Below are positions 47,553 through 59,035 of a DNA stretch of 64,000 nucleotides, one piece after another; within the stretch, counting starts at the first letter, position 1, and each line of letters starts with the position of its first letter. The DNA comes from Lunularia cruciata (taxonomy: Eukaryota; Streptophyta; Marchantiopsida; Lunulariales; Lunulariaceae). The stretch is taken from positions 6,887,001 to 6,951,000 of the forward strand of contig OX419755.1 in assembly GCA_948567375.1 (NCBI GenBank), read 5' to 3'. The notes below the pieces were generated by a model. The model saw nothing but the letters and a program-made list of their open reading frames with translations, did no database searches and was not told the DNA's origin. A program made the position numbers and the translations under genes.

Positions 47553-50500
47553 GACTTCTTGAAGGAAACCTATTGGGAAGTTTCCTGACTAGCTTAGCTT
47601 GCATGCCAAGTAGGCAACTTTTAGAAGGAAGCTTCTCAAGAAACTACCTAGTTAACTTAGCTTGCACTCTAAGAAGATGAATTTTGGGAAACCTCATGAG
47701 AAGCTTCTTAAGAGCTTTATATGTTCCCTATAAATACCAAAGCCTGAGTTCATGCTAGGTATTTGAAGTTTCCTTCATCAAGAGTCCCAATGTGATATTT
47801 CACTCCAATCTTCCATTTTCCTATTCCTCTCCTCAGTCTTTTACATTGGTAACATAGTAGAAATGGGATGAATAAAATTTATTGACCACCAAACCTATTT
47901 CTCCCAAACCATTGGGATTTCTTTTCATGTACTATCTAAGCATTACCTAATGTAGTTCATCATCTCACGGTTTGACATAATTTTTTGAATGCAATCACCT
48001 TGTATGATGAACCCTTGATACTCATTGTAACTTACGAAGGACAATAGACATGTTGCATCTATTTTTAACTTAGATAATTATAGATTTTTTGATAGAGTAC
48101 TTGTCATGACAAAAATACCCAAAGTTATCAATGCTATGCGACAACAAATTGAGCACTTCATTTGATTGTTGGAAGAAAGAGATCATCAATAATAAGAGCA
48201 TATAGAGTGTGCACCATTTTGAGAAGGAGAAGAGAAAATCCAATTTCCAAAGCCTAAGGTATTTGAAGGCAAGAATCTCCAAGACGTAGTGGAGAATTTG
48301 TACTTGATTGCAAAAGTTATTTGAATCTACAAATCTTCAAGATGAACAAAGATAAATTCTCTTGGCTTCAAGCCAATTGGAGGGAGTGGTAAAATTGTGG
48401 TAGCAATTTTGAGTGGAGCAAGTTGAATGGCAGTTTATTTTTCCAATCTCAACATGAGAAAAATTTAAGAGTGCAATAAGTGGGTGATTCCAAGCTATAA
48501 ATGCTACACAAGCAACACAAGATAAATTGGCAAAATTAATTTAGATTTGTTCTATGAGAAGCTACAACAAATGGTGGTTTCTTTTATTGTTGCCAAATTG
48601 GACATTGCATTGCTAAATGTATATTTAAGAATGGACAACCCCAAAAAATTGCCCAAATGGAGTTCATGGAGCATGATGATCAAGAAAATGAAGAATCCTA
48701 ATAAGAGAGTTTGAGCCACTTGTTGAGAACTTGATTAGTTCTATGAAATTGAAGGCTTAAACTATGCAAGTTTGCTTCACTTGCAAGGTATATTATCTGA
48801 TTATGGTTTTAAGATTTTGGTTGATTTTAAAAGTTCATAGAATTGCATGTTTATGCAATTAACAAAGGAATTAGGTATTCCTATCAAGCTAATAATTGGA
48901 AGTAGATTGATGATGGTAGATGGTAGAAAGTGTTCTACATTCCATATCTCACATCTTGTTACATTCGAGATTGGGAAAGATTATTTGGGGTGTAGGAAGT
49001 TTGTTGTGACACCTCTACACTATGATATCATTCTACATTTGCCTTGGCTTGAACGTCATAAGGTTCAATTTGATTAGATCCGATGATAAATTCAAGTACA
49101 ACAACAAGGTAAGAATTACCAATTAGGTTGTTTGGGACCTTTGAGTAAGATGCCTAAGAAGAGTAAATCCCAAGGTGGAAGTTCATCAATGAAGTAACCA
49201 TAGAGCAAGCTTTGGAGGAAGATATTCCACTATTTGCGGTGTAGATCAAGTAGATTGAGCATGGAGAATCTGATGAGGGCCAGATGCTTCATCAAGCAAT
49301 GGTTAATCATATAATTCAAGAGTTTGTAGATGTATTCTAGATGATTTGCCAAAGGGATTACCCCCCAATTGTGGTATGCACGTCAAAGATCAAGATATTG
49401 CCAAGCAATACTATAGTGAGTAGACTAATCTATTTGCTCTCACCAAAGGAGTTGGAAGAGCTTCAAAAAACACTGATGGAGTTGTTGGAAAAGCGTTTCA
49501 TATGATATAATACATCTCCTTGGGGAGCATTGGTACTCTTTGTCCCAAAGAAGGATGGAGAACTTTGCTTGTGTATTGATTATCATGACCTCAATAAACA
49601 AATAACAAAGAATGTATATCTTTTGCCTTGAATTGCTGACTTGCTAGATCAATTGAGTGGAGTATGATACTTCTCCAAGTTGGATCTTCAAAGTGACCAT
49701 TTGCAAAGAGGATGTACAAAAGACTACCTTCTGCACAAGGTATGGGCATTTTGAATTGAGAGTTCTACCTTTCAAACTCACTAATGCTTTATGGATCAAA
49801 TGCATTGGGTGTTGGATGGGCTATTGGATTTGTATGTAGTGGTGTTCTTGGATGATATTTTAATCTACAGCAAGATGGAGGCAAAACATATGAATCATGT
49901 ACAAGAAGTCATAAGATGATTACATCAATGGCAATCTTCATGGATCAAATGCATTGGGTGTTGGATGGGCTATTGGATTTGTATGTAGTGGTGTTCTTGG
50001 ATGATATTTTAATCTACAGCAAGATGGAGGCAAAACATATGAATCATGTACAAGAAGTCATAAGATGATTACATCAATGGAGATTTTACTACAAGAAGTC
50101 AAAGTATACCTTTTGGCAGAAGTAAGTTATACTCTTGGATCATAAGGTCTCATCGGAGGAGATCAAGATGGAAGAGGAGAAATCAAGGCGATTATTGATT
50201 AGCTTACTCCAAAGGATACCATAGAAGTGCAAGCATTTAATAGATTGGTATGTTTTTAACGATTGTTCATCCATTACTATGCTCTTGTGGCCGCACCATT
50301 GATCAATCTCTTAGGGAAGACCTCAAGCTTTCAATGGACCACCAAGCACAAAAATACATTCAAGAAGTTGAAGCATAATAGTGTATTCAAGATCCATTCT
50401 TCAACCATATGCTTCTCAACTACCTTATGTGATTGATTTTGATGCTTTTGACTTTGCCATTGGAGCTATGTTACAATAGGACTTTCTTGATGGGTTATAT

Positions 50501-51932
50501 CCCATTGCTTTTGTATCTCACCCACTAAACATTGCAGAAAGAAATGACTCTACTCAAGATCAAAAACAATTTGCAATGGTATTTGCCACCAAGGTATAGA
50601 GACATTATCTCTTGGGAAAACAAGTGATTATGCAAATTGATCACAAAACTTTGTTGTAGACATTACATTTAGAGCACATGAAGAGCCAACATCATCAATG
50701 GGAGGAACGACTATAGTTTTTTGACATAAAACTCAAGTACAAACTTGGTAGATTCTATGTTGTCCTTGATGCCCATCATAATGAATTGATTTGAAGACTC
50801 TTCTTGAACCTCTCATCACAACAACAATTATGACAATGTCAATTAACTCAAAAGTCCAAATCAAGTTTAGAACCAAGTTACAACAAGACTCCTTTCATAT
50901 GGTACAAAGTCATCTCACAACACATAACAAGGAATAAAAAGCCTTCTCCTTCACGGAAGGCCTTCTATTTTATGAGAATTGGATTTATATTCCAACCAAG
51001 GATGATCTATGACTTGGACAACTTCAAGAAGCACATGATCTACCAATCATTAGTCACATGGGTGTGGACAAGGCCTTGGGTACCCTACAATGCAAATATG
51101 GTAGCCAAACATGGTATGAGAGGTTGAAGAGTTTATTTGATCTTGTGAGAGTTGCCAATGCAACAAGGCTAATAACCAAAAGTTGATAGACTCATTCGAC
51201 CACTTCCTATCCTATTTGCTTGACGAGAGCATGTAAGTTTAGATCCTTGCTAAAAACATCACATCCTTTCCAAAAAAAAAGTAAGGTCATATAACAATTA
51301 TGGTGTTTGTTGATAGCTTAGTAAGAAAATCTATTTGGCATTAGCCTTTGATATAGTGGCTGCTCCAATATTGGTCTAGATTTACTCCAATAATGTCTTC
51401 AAGCATCATGGGATACCTTGTGTGATCATATGTGACTGTGATCCTTGATTCACCAATAAATTTTAGCAAGCACTCTTCAAGCTACTTGGCACCAAGCATG
51501 CTTTGTCCATGGCCTATCATCTTCAAATTGATGGGCAAATTGAACATGCAAATTGCACTTTGGAAGATATGATTTGTGCATTTATCAATGTTCACCATAC
51601 CAATTGGGATGAATGCCTTGTAATTGCTAAGTTTGCCTACAATAACTCAAAGCAGACAAGCACTGTATTCTCTCTTTTCTTCCATAATTTTGGCCAAGAC
51701 CCACTTGTTCTAGATTCCACTCTTTCTCTTCCTCCATCTCATGTTCCTCATACTTTCACCTTCTTGACCACAATATCCCACTCCCTACAACAAGCCAAAT
51801 CTCATCTCTTTTGTTGCTAAAAATTGTCAAAAGCAATATGCGGATAAGCATTATCACAACCTCACCTTTCAACTTGATGATAAGGTCATGCTTTTTTCTA
51901 GTAACCTAATTCTCTCACTTGGTACCCACTCT
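47553..51932 (+). mobile_element. Family T2 chromovirus, third copy, truncated at both ends
   Basis: A partial 5' LTR (47553-47844, with a CTATAAATACC TATA region near 47728) is followed by gag (zinc knuckle near 48580-48625), protease (48810-49080, ending IILHLPWLERHKV), reverse transcriptase (49380-50220), RNase H (50430-50720), integrase (51050-51900), and then an abrupt join to T1 sequence at 51933. The chromodomain and 3' LTR are absent. It carries many stops and a 149-bp internal duplication, and is more diverged than the 10405-16094 copy. Confidence 0.85.
49791..50083 (+). repeat. 149-bp direct tandem duplication inside T2 reverse transcriptase
   Basis: The segment starting ATGGATCAAATGCATTGGG at 49791 recurs at 49940 with an offset of 149 bases and near-perfect identity, including the catalytic VVFLDDILIYS coding phrase. 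The copies are far more alike than this element is to its relatives, so the duplication is recent relative to insertion. Confidence 0.9.
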
Positions 51933-53138
51933 CCAAAAGATCTTTGCTCATTGACAACATGCATTCATCCATTTGTTTGGATAATCCAAGTCCAAAACTA
52001 AAATAACATCATGATGATTAGCTATAGATAAATCTAGATCTTGTCCATAGAGTAGAAAGTAAGGAGAGAAGGATGCTAACAAGACTTCCTGGTTGACTCA
52101 ATTGCTCAATGGCCAACCAAAGTAACTAGAGATCACAATCTCCCAAGTGGCATCTCTACAAACCGTACTTATGTAATCCTCCCTTCACCATTTGAACCAC
52201 TCTCTCTACTAAGCTATCTACCTCAAGGTGATCTTGGGAGGTGGTACGGTGATCAATCACAACCTTGTCACACAAGACTTGAAATCTCTCAATAACTCTA
52301 TACCTTGATCAATCAAGATATTTTGGTGCACCAAAATGACTAAGAATCTAATCGAGGAACAAGCAAGCTATCCCTTCACTTGAAGTTATCAAGAATTACC
52401 ACCAACTCAATCCACTTGGAAAAGTGCTCCACCATACCAAAACATATCAATGATGTCTCACCATCAATGGTGAAGAGCCAAACAATTCCAAACTCTAGTA
52501 GTAACCCAACCCCATGGTAGGTAATTGGTGTAACTATAGCTTAAGAGTATTAAATGATGCTCTAACTTGGTCACAAACCATACATCTAACAACAAACTAT
52601 TGTACATTGGTTTGCATATCATACCACCAATAATGAATTTAAAATAAGCTATATGTCCACTTTACTCCAAAATTCTAGCTCCTCATCAACATGTCATACC
52701 AATTATGATCTTTAAGATGAAAGAGGTACTTCTTGTACTCTACCATCATCCTATACACAAAGGAGGTATCTACCATCCAATCTAAACCGCATGGCTAGTT
52801 GAAGAACACAATTTCTCTCATTGGCACCAATTGTGCTACCCACAACACCAATGCAAAGATAATTCATCACTAAGACATCATCATGAATATCTCATTGACT
52901 TTTACCAATATCTCCACCCTTTGGATCTATGACCTCAACAACTCCTCTTCTTTATATTGAGAGAGATACTAATAGAGCCTCAAAAAATATACATAAAAAG
53001 TAGATGCATGTCAACCTGACACCATCTCCTCATCTATCTCACCATGCCAACGTGTTCCAGTTTGATCTTATTGGTTGGTTCATGGGTTTCTATTCAACCC
53101 ATTTGCATCACGGTTCACCACTCTAGGTCTGTGAATGA
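51933..53138 (-). pseudogene. Ancient T1 copy, integrase to RNase H junction
   Basis: It matches 54445-55650 of the younger T1 element but is far more decayed, with no useful open frame. It ends at 53138 in the phrase CTAGGTCTGTGAATGA, where the younger element is inserted. The continuation (AATGATTGTGAAATCATG) resumes at 63010-63115. Confidence 0.8.
53135..53138. other. Target site duplication, left (ATGA, or AATGA from 53134)
   Basis: ATGA directly precedes the TG terminus of the T1 element at 53139 and recurs at 63011-63014 after its other end. The two flanks rejoin to a continuous older T1 RNase H sequence, which proves the insertion boundaries. Confidence 0.75.
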
Positions 53139-53800
53139 TGTTGTGCATATATACATCGCTACACAACATACATTGCTGTCAACATCATACACTATAGAAG
53201 CACAACTCACACATAAGTCATACATAGACTCTAAAGTGCCACAATAATCAGATTGCTTAACACTCTCAACTCAACTCAACTCAAATCAGTACTTGATCTG
53301 TCACTCTATAAACTGCCAACAATTGGGCACTGATTACAGTCAAGCCACACCCACTCAAGCATAGAGAATCCAGGTGACGCTCGCCGGCCTCTGTCCACCA
53401 TAGCCAAGAACTCGAAGGCTCAACATCAGAGAAGTGAGCTCTCTGGAGCTCACTTTGAAACTATACCCCCTGGACTCGAGCTAGCACTGAAACCCTAACG
53501 GTCCCGCTGACGGCACACTTGATGGTGTGAACGGTGCAAAGTGACGGTGGGCTCCACCATGAAGTCAGTACCCTGAACACCAAATCAGGCTGTCGGAAAG
53601 TAGTCCTTGAGAAACTGCTAGAATAACTCTAACTACTATCACTGGAACTCCAGTGTCCGAGCAGCTAGATGCGGAACTACAAATGGCGTGACAGCTGTTG
53701 TGCATATATACATCGCTACACAACATACATCGCTGTCAACATCATACACTATAGAAGCACAACTCACACATAAGTCATACATAGACTCTAAAGTGCCACA
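53139..53800 (-). repeat. T1 3' terminal block, A-B-A
   Basis: A1 is 53139-53243 (105 bp, TGTTGTGC to GTGCCACA). B1 is 53245-53693 (449 bp, ending GGCGTGACA). A2 is 53696-53800 (105 bp, same ends as A1). A1 and A2 are nearly identical. The coding-strand order is A2, B1, A1, with the polypurine tract just before A2. The other end of the element carries only a B copy. Confidence 0.9.
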
Positions 53801-53813
53801 ATTGCCCCCCTAG
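53801..53813 (-). other. T1 polypurine tract
   Basis: On the coding strand this reads CTAGGGGGGCAAT, directly followed by TGTGGCAC, the start of A2. A G-run next to a TG terminus is the usual primer site for second-strand synthesis in LTR retrotransposons. The copy at 1913 has a decayed version. Confidence 0.7.
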
Positions 53814-53969
53814 CTGGCGGTTAGGTCCCTCTAACTCCAGATAGCCATCTACTCTAAGTATATGGTATACCCTCTAATGGACAAAGATCAGGAGGCCGGG
53901 TGCTATGGAGCCCCATTGTTAGTCGCCTGTCTGTAATCTATACCATATCAAGAATGAACTAGCTATAGG

Positions 53970-54260
53970 TCAAGTACATCTAGGACATAACCACTGTCCT
54001 TGAGGAACTACCGTGAGGGGAGGAGTCATACATGCCATATGCCATCCTCTCGAACAACTATCACACACACTCCACCAGAAGAGCCACATAACATACACCT
54101 CAAGCCTGCACGTACAAGTGCCAAGCTTGGGTCCATAGTACCAATGTATCAATGTATAGTATCAATGTTTGGAAGGTGGCATGGCGCACAATTGCGCACA
54201 TGAACAACACCATCACGTCCTTCTAACACAAGGACTCCAGATGGCAAAACCTCGTGCACT
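53970..54260 (-). pseudogene. T1 PHD finger at the end of Pol
   Basis: After the integrase C-terminal CAPCHLPN motif the minus strand encodes [11 protein letters not shown] in one frame and [14 protein letters not shown] followed by GQWLCPRC in the next. The ligands form C4HC3 (CMLC, CDSC, H-x2-C, CPRC), with the Trp before the last Cys pair that is typical of PHD fingers. A 14-nt deletion relative to copy 1 separates the two halves. A stop follows one residue after the last Cys, so the finger is the C-terminus of the polyprotein. In other proteins PHD fingers read the H3 tail; a targeting role here is inferred from its position. Confidence 0.82.
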
Positions 54261-54439
54261 CTCAAGATAGTGCGGCTTGTAGAAACATCAAGTGTTGTCG
54301 GTGCTGTCTGCTGTAGATATACATAGTTGCATGGATGAAATTGACGGATTGAGGGTCTATAACCTCCTCCTTGAATGGTAGCATAGCGTAAAATATCTCT
54401 ATGCTAAGCAATTGCCAAGTTCTCAAAGGCTATCGGCAT

Positions 54440-55600
54440 CACTCTCCGAAAGATCTCTGCCCGCTAAGAACATGCGCTCATCCATACATCGGGGTCATCT
54501 AAGTCCAAAACTACAGGAGCATCTTGACAAATGGCTGTAGGTAAATCTGGATCTCGTCCATAGAGTAGAAAGTATGGAGAGAAGGATGCTAGGGAGGCTT
54601 GCCGGCTGAACCGATAGCCCATGGCCAACCAAGGTAACTGGAGATCCCAATCTCCCAAGTGGCCTCTCTGCAAACCATACTTTTGCAATCCTCTCTTCAC
54701 CGTCTGAACCACTCTCTCTGCTAAGCCATCTGCCTCAGGGTGATCTTGGGATGTAGTACGATGATCAATCAAAGCCTTGTCACACAAGACCTGAAACTCT
54801 CCCAAGAACTCTGTACCCTGATCAGTCAAAACCTCAATTGGTGCACCAAATTGACTAAGAACTCAATCCAGGAACGAGTAAGCTGTCCCTTCACTAGACT
54901 TGTCAAGAAGTGCCACCAAATCAATCCACTTGGAGAAGTGCTCCACCATCACCAAAACATACCGATGATGTCTCACAGTCAGCGGTAAAGGTCCGGCGAA
55001 GTCCAAACTCCAACGGTAACCCAATCCCATGATAGGTAATGGGTGTAATTGTGGCATAGGAGCATTGAATGATGCTCTAACTTGGTCACAAACCACACAT
55101 CTAGCAACATCTGCTGCACCTTGGTCTGCATACCGCACCACCAATAATGACTTTGAAGTAAGCTATATGTACGCTTTACTCCAAAATGTCCTAGCTCCTC
55201 ATGAGCATGACGGACCAACTGTGGTCTCTGTGATGGAAGTGGTACTACTCGCACTCTACCATCCTCCCATACACGCAAAAGGTGTCTACCCTCCAATCTG
55301 AACCATTTGGCTCGCTGAAGAACACGGTCTCTCTCCTTGGCCCCAACTGTGCCACCCACAACACCAGTGCGAAGATAGTCCATCACTAAGACATCATCAT
55401 GAATGTCTCGCTGAACTGTACCAATATCTTCACTCTCTGGATCTGTGACCTCAATAACTCCTCCTGTATGCGCTGAGAGAGATACCACCAAAGCCTGCAA
55501 ATATACACAGAAAGGCCGATGCATGCCAACCTGGCACCATCTCCTCATCTGTCTTACCATGCCAACGTGCTCCGGTCTGATCCTGCTGGCTGGGACATGG
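54440..55600 (-). pseudogene. T1 integrase
   Basis: The zinc-binding HHCC region is near 55130-55280 (HAHEELGHFGVKRTY, then CVVCDQVRAS in the next frame). The DDE core has Asp in SLDFAGPLPL (near 54990), Asp in TDQGTEF (near 54820) and Glu in HPEADGLAERVVQTVKR (near 54740). The C-terminal region continues into the PHD finger. A frameshift near 55130 and a stop near 54863 break it. It would insert the element's cDNA, which fits the short target duplication found at the element's ends. Confidence 0.88.
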
Positions 55601-55619
55601 GTTTCTACTCAACCCATCT

Positions 55620-56990
55620 GCATCACGGTTCACCACTCCAGGTCTATGAACAACCGTGAAATCATACTCCTGTAAAATCAGAGCCCATCATGCAAGCTTC
55701 CCTGAAAGCTTGTTGGACTCCATCAACCACTTCAGCGGCTGATGATCAGTGATGAGAGTGAAGGGGTTATCAAATAGGTAACATTGGAAATGTGCTATTG
55801 CCCAAACTGCTACCAAGCACTCTCCCTCATATGAACTATACTTTGCCTTCGCTGAATTGTTGGAGCGACTAGCATAGGCCACCACAAACTCCTTCCCCTC
55901 ATCATCATGTTGGGTGAGCACCGCTCCAAGCCCCAACATACTCCAATCAGTGTGAACCTGAAATGGTCGTCCCCTGATTGGTCTCCTCAAAATAGGAGCA
56001 GATGTCAACCTCTCCTTGAGCTCTACAAAAGCTCTCTCCTGCTCATCTCCCCAACACCACTCCTGTGTAAGCTTGGTCAGCTTTGTCAAGGCGTTGGCAA
56101 TGGCACTAAATCCTCTAACATAGCGGCGATAGAAGTTTGCCAACCCAAGGAATGCTCGCACTCTGCTCACATCTGTAGGCCGAGGAATACGTGCAATAGC
56201 CTCCACCTTGGTCTGCTGGACACCAAGTCCTCCGGGGTAGATAGTGTGACCCAAATACTCAACCTGCTTGTGGAAGAACCTACACTTCCCAGGATGTAAT
56301 TTGAGTCCATGAGATCTCAACCTCTCAAACACCTCCAACAACTGTCTCTCATGCTCCTCCACAGTAGTGCTATAAACCAAAATGCCATCAATATAGCACC
56401 AAGCAAAATCCAATCCAGCTAGGATCCTATCCATGACCCTCTGGAACTCAGCAAGAGCATTCTTCAACCCAAATGGTAAGAACCTCCACTGATATAACAC
56501 ATCCTTGCCGTGAGGATCAATAGCCCAAAATGTTGTCTTGGACTTATCCTCCTCCCTAATCGGCAACTGATGATATCCCGCTCGAAGATCCAAAGTACTG
56601 AAGATCTTTGCATGCCCAATTGCATCAAAAATCTCCTTCGGTGTAGGCATGGCATACCAATCAGACCTGGTCTGTCTGTTGATAGGACGGTAATCTCCAC
56701 ACATCTGCCTATCTGTATAGTTGCCATGCATATCCTTCTTGGCTGGCATCACTGTCGCTGATGCATACTCTCCATGTGAAATCTCCACCAAACCAGCCTC
56801 AAAAAGGTCACTACTCCGGCTCTGAATCAATGTCCTCTCCATATCACTATATTGATAAGGACGCAAGAAAACTGGTGTGTCGCTAGTCAGTTCAATCCGT
56901 ATACCAAGGCCCTTCAGAGCACCCCAAATCCTTCAAATTGAAGGCAAAACAACTCGTGTGACTCCTCAAGAACCTCCAAACCCTCCGTCT
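55620..56990 (-). pseudogene. T1 reverse transcriptase and RNase H
   Basis: The open frame 55688-56866 (392 codons) carries the fingers (YASATVMPAKKD), CGDYRPINRQT, FSTLDLRAGYHQ, and QWRFLPFGLKNA. The catalytic motif reads CYIDGILVY at 56384-56395, where YIDD is required, so the second catalytic Asp is Gly. Copy 1 keeps YIDD. RNase H follows, with [26 protein letters not shown] and LITDHQPLKWL holding its acidic residues. This is the longest open frame in the element. With YIDG the polymerase would be inactive. Confidence 0.92.
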
Positions 56991-57385
56991 TTCCTCTCCA
57001 GTAAGCTTGGGTCCAATATCTAGCTCCCAAGTATCCTCTGTAATTGTAGTAGGAGTGCTACACTGGGCCCTTGGGAGCAATATTGTCATGCTCCCGACCA
57101 CTAGAGGTCCCAACCTCTGTGTGAAAAACTCCCTCCACTCTGGCTGCAAGCTCCACACGTCCTCTAGCTGCATCCCATGTGGACCAAGGGTGTAATCCAA
57201 GTAGCCCACAATCACCTGGATGGACTCCAAGTAGACCACTCTCCCTAGTAGCTACTGGATGTGTCCCAAGAATACCATGTCCACTCGGTCCATCGCCCCC
57301 AGCATGTGCCTGAATCGTCTCAATAGGCACAGGGCTCACAAGTGTCCGAGTGGTGATGCCTATCAAGCGCATCCTATGCTGCTCT
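56892..57385 (-). pseudogene. T1 spacer between methyltransferase and reverse transcriptase
   Basis: The open frame 56892-57239 has a motif DIGPKLTGEERRRVWRFL followed by a C-F-A-F segment, which is the usual lead-in to gypsy reverse transcriptase. Upstream, DYTLGPHGMQLEDVWSL and EWREFFTQRLGPL have no family that I recognise. The same region is present in decayed form at 5030-5500. It may link the methyltransferase and polymerase parts of the polyprotein. Confidence 0.6.
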
Positions 57386-57389
57386 GCCA

Positions 57390-58330
57390 AGCCAAGGCTC
57401 ACAATCCAGGTCAAATAGTTCAGATCCATAGCCTGACCTAACACATGGATGCCTCTGACACTACTGGAATAGCGGTAATACTGGTGCAAAAACCCATCGC
57501 CCGCTCTCTCTCATCAGCGTTGGGCTCCACCAATTGCTGTAACTGTGAGTCCCAAACAAGTCCAGGTCCTCCCTGTCAAAAAGCATGAGAGCCTGGGAAA
57601 CTCATGGGTGTGGGAAATGCAGCTCTAGGCTGTCCAACTAGGTTCACCACTGCCATAGGTGACCTATCAGCCACTACCACTGTCTGAGACTGACGCCCAA
57701 CATCCAAGATATCATCAACAAGAATGTGGTCCAATCGCTGAATCCCATCATAAGCACGTTGTAGAACCTCTTTGGGTAAGAGGTTCGTCCACCAAAGACG
57801 AAGACGATGAGCCTATGATCCCACTCTGGCTGCATCTAACAATACAACAGGTCCCATCCATGAATGGACCTGATGTGTACTCGCCACCACTCTAGTGCGA
57901 GAATCACCCATCAATGGAATGTTCTCCAAAAGGTAAGCTAAAGAAACAGACTGAAGAACTTGGAGATGTCGTAGTATCCGTAACATCTCCCAAAACACAC
58001 CAGAACAAGGATCTTGAAGACCCAAACCGCAGCCCGCACGTGTATGTCCTTGACATGGCCATCCAAAAATCGCCAAGTGAATAGGCCCATATCTCTCTAG
58101 GTCATGTGCCCCCGGTAAGGAAATGTCTCTTGGTAAGGCCTTCTGGTAACCTCTAACTGCTGACATCGGTAATAACTCCGAATACCGATAGGCCAAGTGT
58201 GCCACATGATGTAGAGAGACTCGCCTAGTAGTCTCATCTCTCTCTACATACAAGTACCTCTATACTCGTATACCCGCTTGTAACACCGCAGCTAGTCCGG
58301 TGCTGATCTCACCAAACAACTCCAATAGAC
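57390..58330 (-). pseudogene. DNMT3-like DNA cytosine-5 methyltransferase within the T1 polyprotein
   Basis: The coding strand carries the C5-methyltransferase motifs in normal order. Motif I is LELFGEISTGL (58296-58325, SAM binding). Motif II is YVERDETTRRV. Motif IV is GWPCQGHTRAG (58032-58064) with the catalytic Cys in PCQ. Motif VI is AYLLENI (57915-57935). Motif VIII is GPVVLLDAARVG then AHRLRLWWTN. Motif IX is VEPNADERERAMGF near 57500. Motif X is RGIHVLGQAMD near 57430-57460. LF-x3-TGL, the D/AHR-x-R-x-W-x-N stretch and the unpermuted order point to DNMT3 rather than DRM, whose motifs are rearranged, or MET1/CMT. Stops interrupt it after AGIRV and before AHRLR, and a 7-nt deletion shifts the frame before motif X. 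Length about 310 residues fits a catalytic domain. Confidence 0.88.
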
Positions 58331-58334
58331 ATAT

Positions 58335-59035
58335 CCCCTCTATTGGATACTGCCAAGCAATGAGTGTGGTATCCAGAGGTGTCAAAGCAATTGCCTCTAG
58401 AGGCTCATCCTCACACTCATCCCCTGATGGTACGAAGGCTCCACTCCAAGCCTGCTGCACCAACTGATCTGCATGCTGCTGCAATGCCTCCTCTGAACTC
58501 CACAATGGAACATCCAAGGTGGATGGAACAATCCCACTCGTACTCCAAAGCCGAGTGATCTCCTCTGGTACTGGAGTATCCTTTGCATGGGCGTTCCACT
58601 CCAACAAGTCACCAGGCCAAGTAACTGCACCGGTGAAAGCTAAAACTGATGCTGCCATGGTCCCGGACTATAGTAAGCCAAGACTGCCACTACTGAAGCA
58701 TACTGGTAGGCGACATACCCATCCCTCACCAGACTGCCAACCAGGTCTATAAGAGGTTGTCTCCTCCCAATAGTCAATGCTGAAACCCATAAGGTATAAC
58801 ACTGCTCCCCCAACTAGCACATCATATGACTCAGCTATCGTCGCAATAGCCTGAGCTCTCACCACCGAGCTATCAATCGGATGACCAGGCTGAACCTGGA
58901 CAACAAGCTCCCACGTGTGATGTACTGTGTCAAACCACCACCTAGAGATGTCTGGATCTAAAATGGACACCTCTCCACATTGGTCTTCCGTAACTCCAGA
59001 CCAACAACTGCAGCCTTCCCCATCATAAAGGGCTG
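58335..59035 (-). pseudogene. T1 unassigned conserved stretch between protease and methyltransferase
   Basis: Two in-frame open pieces (58668-59099 and 58260-58658) are separated by one TAG. Notable phrases are ISRWWFDTVHHTWEL, AIATIAESYDVLVGGAVLY, GFSIDYWEETTSYRPGW and VTWPGDLLEWNAH. The middle phrase may be the tail of the protease region. The rest has no family that I recognise and leads without a break into motif I of the methyltransferase, so it could be the N-terminal part of that protein. The matching sequence in copy 1 (6481-7200) shows it is a family feature. Confidence 0.6.

Noticed and set aside
57390..58330. Assignment of the methyltransferase to the DRM group
   Set aside because: DRM enzymes have permuted motifs (VI-X before I-V). 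Here motif I comes first and X last, as in DNMT3.
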